NCBI GenBank assembly: GCA_048213135.1
Contig: PS015194.1
Span: 73,234 to 119,960, forward strand
Length of the DNA stretch: 46,727 nt
Direction of reading: 5' to 3'
From: Reclinomonas americana ATCC 50394
Lineage: Eukaryota > Jakobida > Jakobea > Jakobida
Of the stretch, positions 44,387-46,727 are shown piece by piece (the first letter of the stretch is position 1; every line of letters starts with the position of its first letter). The notes below the pieces were generated by a model. That model saw nothing but the letters and a program-made list of their open reading frames with translations, was not told where the DNA came from and did no database searches. Both the position numbers and the translations under genes were made by a program.

Positions 44387-46288
44387 TTATCTGCTGGGAG
44401 CGTTCATGGACTCGGTGCCGGTGACCACCGATTGCACGAGATGCTGCTGTTGCGTCCACAGGTGCTCGCCGCTGAGACGCTTCAGCGTCTGGCGCCACTC
44501 TTCGGCGGTCAGTGGGAGCATGGCCAGTACGTCTGCGGCTCGGTCCCTTGGTTTCAGGAACCCAGAAAACAAACGAGTGAGTGTCAGAATGCGCAGCTTG
44601 CGAAGCACGTCCGTCCGCACGCAACAATCCTTGCCAGTGCACCATGGCTCCCATGCTGGTGGCGCCAGGCACGCACCGTGCAAACTGCAGGTCGTTGCCT
44701 GTTGGTACTGCCACCAGCCGTCCTGCATGGCGCACCCCTCAAGTCAGTGACGATCGAGAAGACGATCGTGTTGCGACGGCGCACTCACCAGTCACACCAA
44801 ACGGCACCGTAGCGTATGCGTGCACTCGGAGTTTGGCTGCCGCATCAAAGATTGTCATCCAGTCGCCGTCCACCTGCTGCCACATCTCGGTCGCGGCCTG
44901 CGTCTGCCACGCGGTGAAGGGCAATCGGATGAACCTGCGCATCGAAAAATTTGTCAGATGGTTATCGGTCGCCCCCTCGCTCCGACAGCATACACGCACC
45001 GCAGTCCGTGCGACTCGCCACTCCCGGCAGCCTCCTGCGCGGCCTTGACACAGTCCTGCAACGAGAGATAGGCCACGGGCGGATCGCCGGCGCGCGGGGT
45101 CGGTCGGATCTCGCCCCGAACAGGCGGCGGCCGCGTGCAAAAGCTAGTGGTCGTCGACAGGCCGTAGTACTGCAGCACGCCCTCGTTGCGGCGCTCCTCG
45201 AGGAAGCGGAATGCGTCTGTCAGGTACTCCATGTAGCGCTCCCGCCCCAGCGCCACCACCAGATGCTCGCACGAGTTGTGCAGGTACGCCGCATCGAGGC
45301 AATCCACTCCTGCCACGCGGTCAAGTCGTGAGCATGCGGCACAGAAGAACGCCATCACTGCCAGACGCACCGAGGTTATTCATCGCGTCTTCCAGCTGCG
45401 CCTCCAGATTCTCTCGCGAAAGCTGATACGGGACCTGGGCGCAGGCGACGAGTCAGCCGCCGAGTGATTCTCTTTTTTTACTTCTCCGACTCACCTTGCC
45501 GGCCACCGGAGCGGGCGAGTCTTTGGGAGCAAAGCCGACTGCCACCATAGAGAGAGAAAACGGCGAGTGAGCGACGTGCATGCGTGCGAGTGCGAGCGGA
45601 ACAGGCGCAACTCTTGGAGCTGAGGAACAATTCATCGCGACCGGCCAGCCCCTCATCAAACGCCAGTCGCAGTCCTTCACCCACCGCTCTGCATCGCGAC
45701 TCAACAAAGGCACACACAACGGAGGAGGCTGAGCAGACACCACTCTCTCTCTCTCTCTCACCGCTGCGTGTCGCGCCCACGAAACGTGTTGGACGAGTCG
45801 ACGACATTGATTCCACCTGCACTACTTGTCAACTGATGCACCACAGCCGGCGCCAACAAATCGCCCCCGGCCTTCGCAACTGTGCACCGCCGTGGCCACC
45901 GCCAACGCCACCCACTTCTTCGACTCAGGCGTCACCTCGCCCAACGCCGTGGCGATACCTGCCACAGCCATCAATCAGAAAAACGCAATTAGAAAAACGA
46001 TTCCCTCCCGCGCGCTGCGGCACCAATCGTCGACAATCGCAGCGATCCGGCCTCCGGCATTGTATCTCTCCAGAAGCCGGCGACCGCGCGCACTCGCGGC
46101 TGATGCTGCGCCACAGCACGCACCATGGCCGCAGCATCGATCGACCACCACGAGGCGTGCACAGGTGGTGGTGTCACCAGTGCCTCCTCCATCGGCGCCA
46201 GCATCACCGGTCGACTGAGCACGCCATCGACGAAGCGACGAGTGCCGTGCATCGAGCTGCGCACGAACGCCGTGCAACACGAGGCCAT
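44387..46288 (-). CDS. Aldo/keto reductase family protein with Tyr-to-Phe at the catalytic position
   Basis: Exons join in frame: MASCCTAFVRSSMHG...SLRLSTIG, IATALGEVTPESKKWVALAV, GGINVVDSSNTFRGRDTQR, AVGEGLRLAFDEGLAGRDEL, FLSSK, VGFAPKDSPAPVAGK, GVDCLDAAYLHNSCEHLVVAL, then RFLEERRNEGVLQYYGLST, a C-terminal region with FARCVPGATSMGAMVHWQG, and AMLPLTAEEWRQTL before the stop. The strands match a (beta/alpha)8 aldo/keto reductase, which reduces carbonyls with NADPH. The Asp (VVDSS), Lys (FLSSK) and His (YLHN) of the tetrad are present, but the Tyr five residues after Asp is Phe (DSSNTF). Catalysis may therefore be impaired or changed. The N-terminal ~90 residues before LRLSTIG are longer than usual and could be a targeting region or hold an unseen intron. 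Confidence 0.8.
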
Positions 46289-46372
46289 TTTGCGCTCCAC
46301 ACAACGATTGTCGCGCGCTGATATCGATCGGAAAATCCACTCTGTGTGTCAGTGTGTCAGTGTGTGTGTGTG
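46289..46372. promoter_or_regulatory. 84-bp divergent intergenic region
   Basis: Lies between the start codons of the aldo/keto reductase (-) and the PH-like gene (+). It holds CTGATATCGATCGG (46319-46332), similar to the GATATCGATATC palindromes near the Deltex gene, and a (GT)n tract just before the plus-strand ATG. Both promoters must overlap here. Confidence 0.5.
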
Positions 46373-46727
46373 ATGGAGAGCTACCTTGCTGTGTGGGGTG
46401 GTGTGCGACGACGCGATGCGCGCGTTCGATATGCCACTGTGCGCGGATTCAAGGTGTACCTCTTTGCAGAGTACAAGGTCTCTCTCTCACTCGCACACAC
46501 ACTCTCTCTCTCACGTTGACTGATGAGCGCGTCTCTCTCTCTCTCTGTGTGTGTGTGTCGATATGCATTACTAGGATACTGTGTGCGAGGAGAGTGTGTT
46601 TCTGCAGTGGTGCACACTGCAGACGCCGTTGCATAGTGAGACTGTGTTTGAGTTGGTGTTGACTCCGGGTGAGTCGCCACCAGTCACGTACAGGTGAGCA
46701 AAGAGTGTGTGTGTGAGAGTGTGAGAG
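46373..46727 (+). CDS. N-terminus of a PH-domain-like protein, truncated by window end
   Basis: Exon 1 reads MESYLAVWGGVRRRDARVRY, then ATVRGFKVYLFAEYK, and splices over a CT/GT-rich intron (~46480-46574, ending ACTAG) to DTVCEESVFLQWCTLQTP, then HSETVFELVLTPGESPP, reaching a GTGAGC donor at the edge. The pattern of a W-G-G start, R-R/R-Y-x-x-V-R strands and x-L-x-x-F strand is reminiscent of a pleckstrin-homology fold, whose members bind phosphoinositides or proteins. Only ~75 residues are visible, so this is a suggestion. Confidence 0.5.

Noticed and set aside
1-46727. Transposons, integrated viruses or bacterial contamination
   Set aside because: No reverse transcriptase, integrase, transposase, capsid or terminal repeats were seen, and introns occur in nearly all genes.

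Overview
The window is nuclear DNA from a eukaryote with a compact, intron-dense genome, most likely a protist. Nearly every gene is broken by short introns of about 50-110 nt. They begin GTGAGT, GTGTGT or GTGCGT and end in a pyrimidine tract plus AG, and many carry (GT)n or (CT)n microsatellites. Coding DNA is GC-rich, with no operons, Shine-Dalgarno sites, rRNA, tRNA or CRISPR. Gene content (RNF213-like, RIF1, WWE-Deltex, sedolisin, PAQR, SLC18-like) does not fix the lineage; I could not choose between a unicellular opisthokont, apusomonad, amoebozoan or another protist.

Layout. 2-16763 (+): one giant gene, 5'-truncated, for an RNF213/mysterin-like AAA+ protein. The AAA3/AAA4 core and C-terminal RNF213 regions are recognisable, but no RING and no intact RZ finger is visible, and the protein continues into ankyrin repeats and a fibronectin-III-like segment. 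16846-18121 (-): NIFK/Nop15-type nucleolar RRM protein. 18277-18837 (-): small unrecognised protein. 19153-22883 (-): secreted, very low-complexity Pro-rich protein with three repeat blocks. 23476-24193 (+) and 24214-24848 (-): a coiled-coil protein and a DUF6875-like protein, converging on an unsized gap. 24961-26824 (+): SLC18 (vesicular amine transporter)-like MFS protein. 26850-34475 (-): RIF1-like protein. 34674-37874 (-): sedolisin/TPP1-like protease. 38529-38866 (+): C-terminal part of a PAQR receptor. 38918-41107 (-): Deltex-type E3 ligase with WWE, CBM48, RING and Deltex-C domains. 41466-43130 (-): unknown protein interrupted by a gap. 43419-44240 (-): small two-TM protein, probably mitochondrial. 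44387-46288 (-): aldo/keto reductase with a Tyr-to-Phe change at a catalytic position. 46373-end (+): start of a PH-like protein.

Genes are packed tightly: convergent stops lie 25-82 bp apart and one divergent pair of start codons is about 85 bp apart. I see no functional cluster. Two genes belong to ubiquitin-ligase families. One appears to have lost its E3 modules; the other, Deltex, has gained an AMPK-beta-type glycogen-binding domain. The Deltex fusion is the most striking item here.

Five runs of N interrupt the sequence. At least two (20 and 28 N) cannot reflect true length, because genes lose tens to hundreds of residues in them. Exon joins quoted below were made by eye from GT/AG sites and reading-frame continuity; total lengths are approximate.
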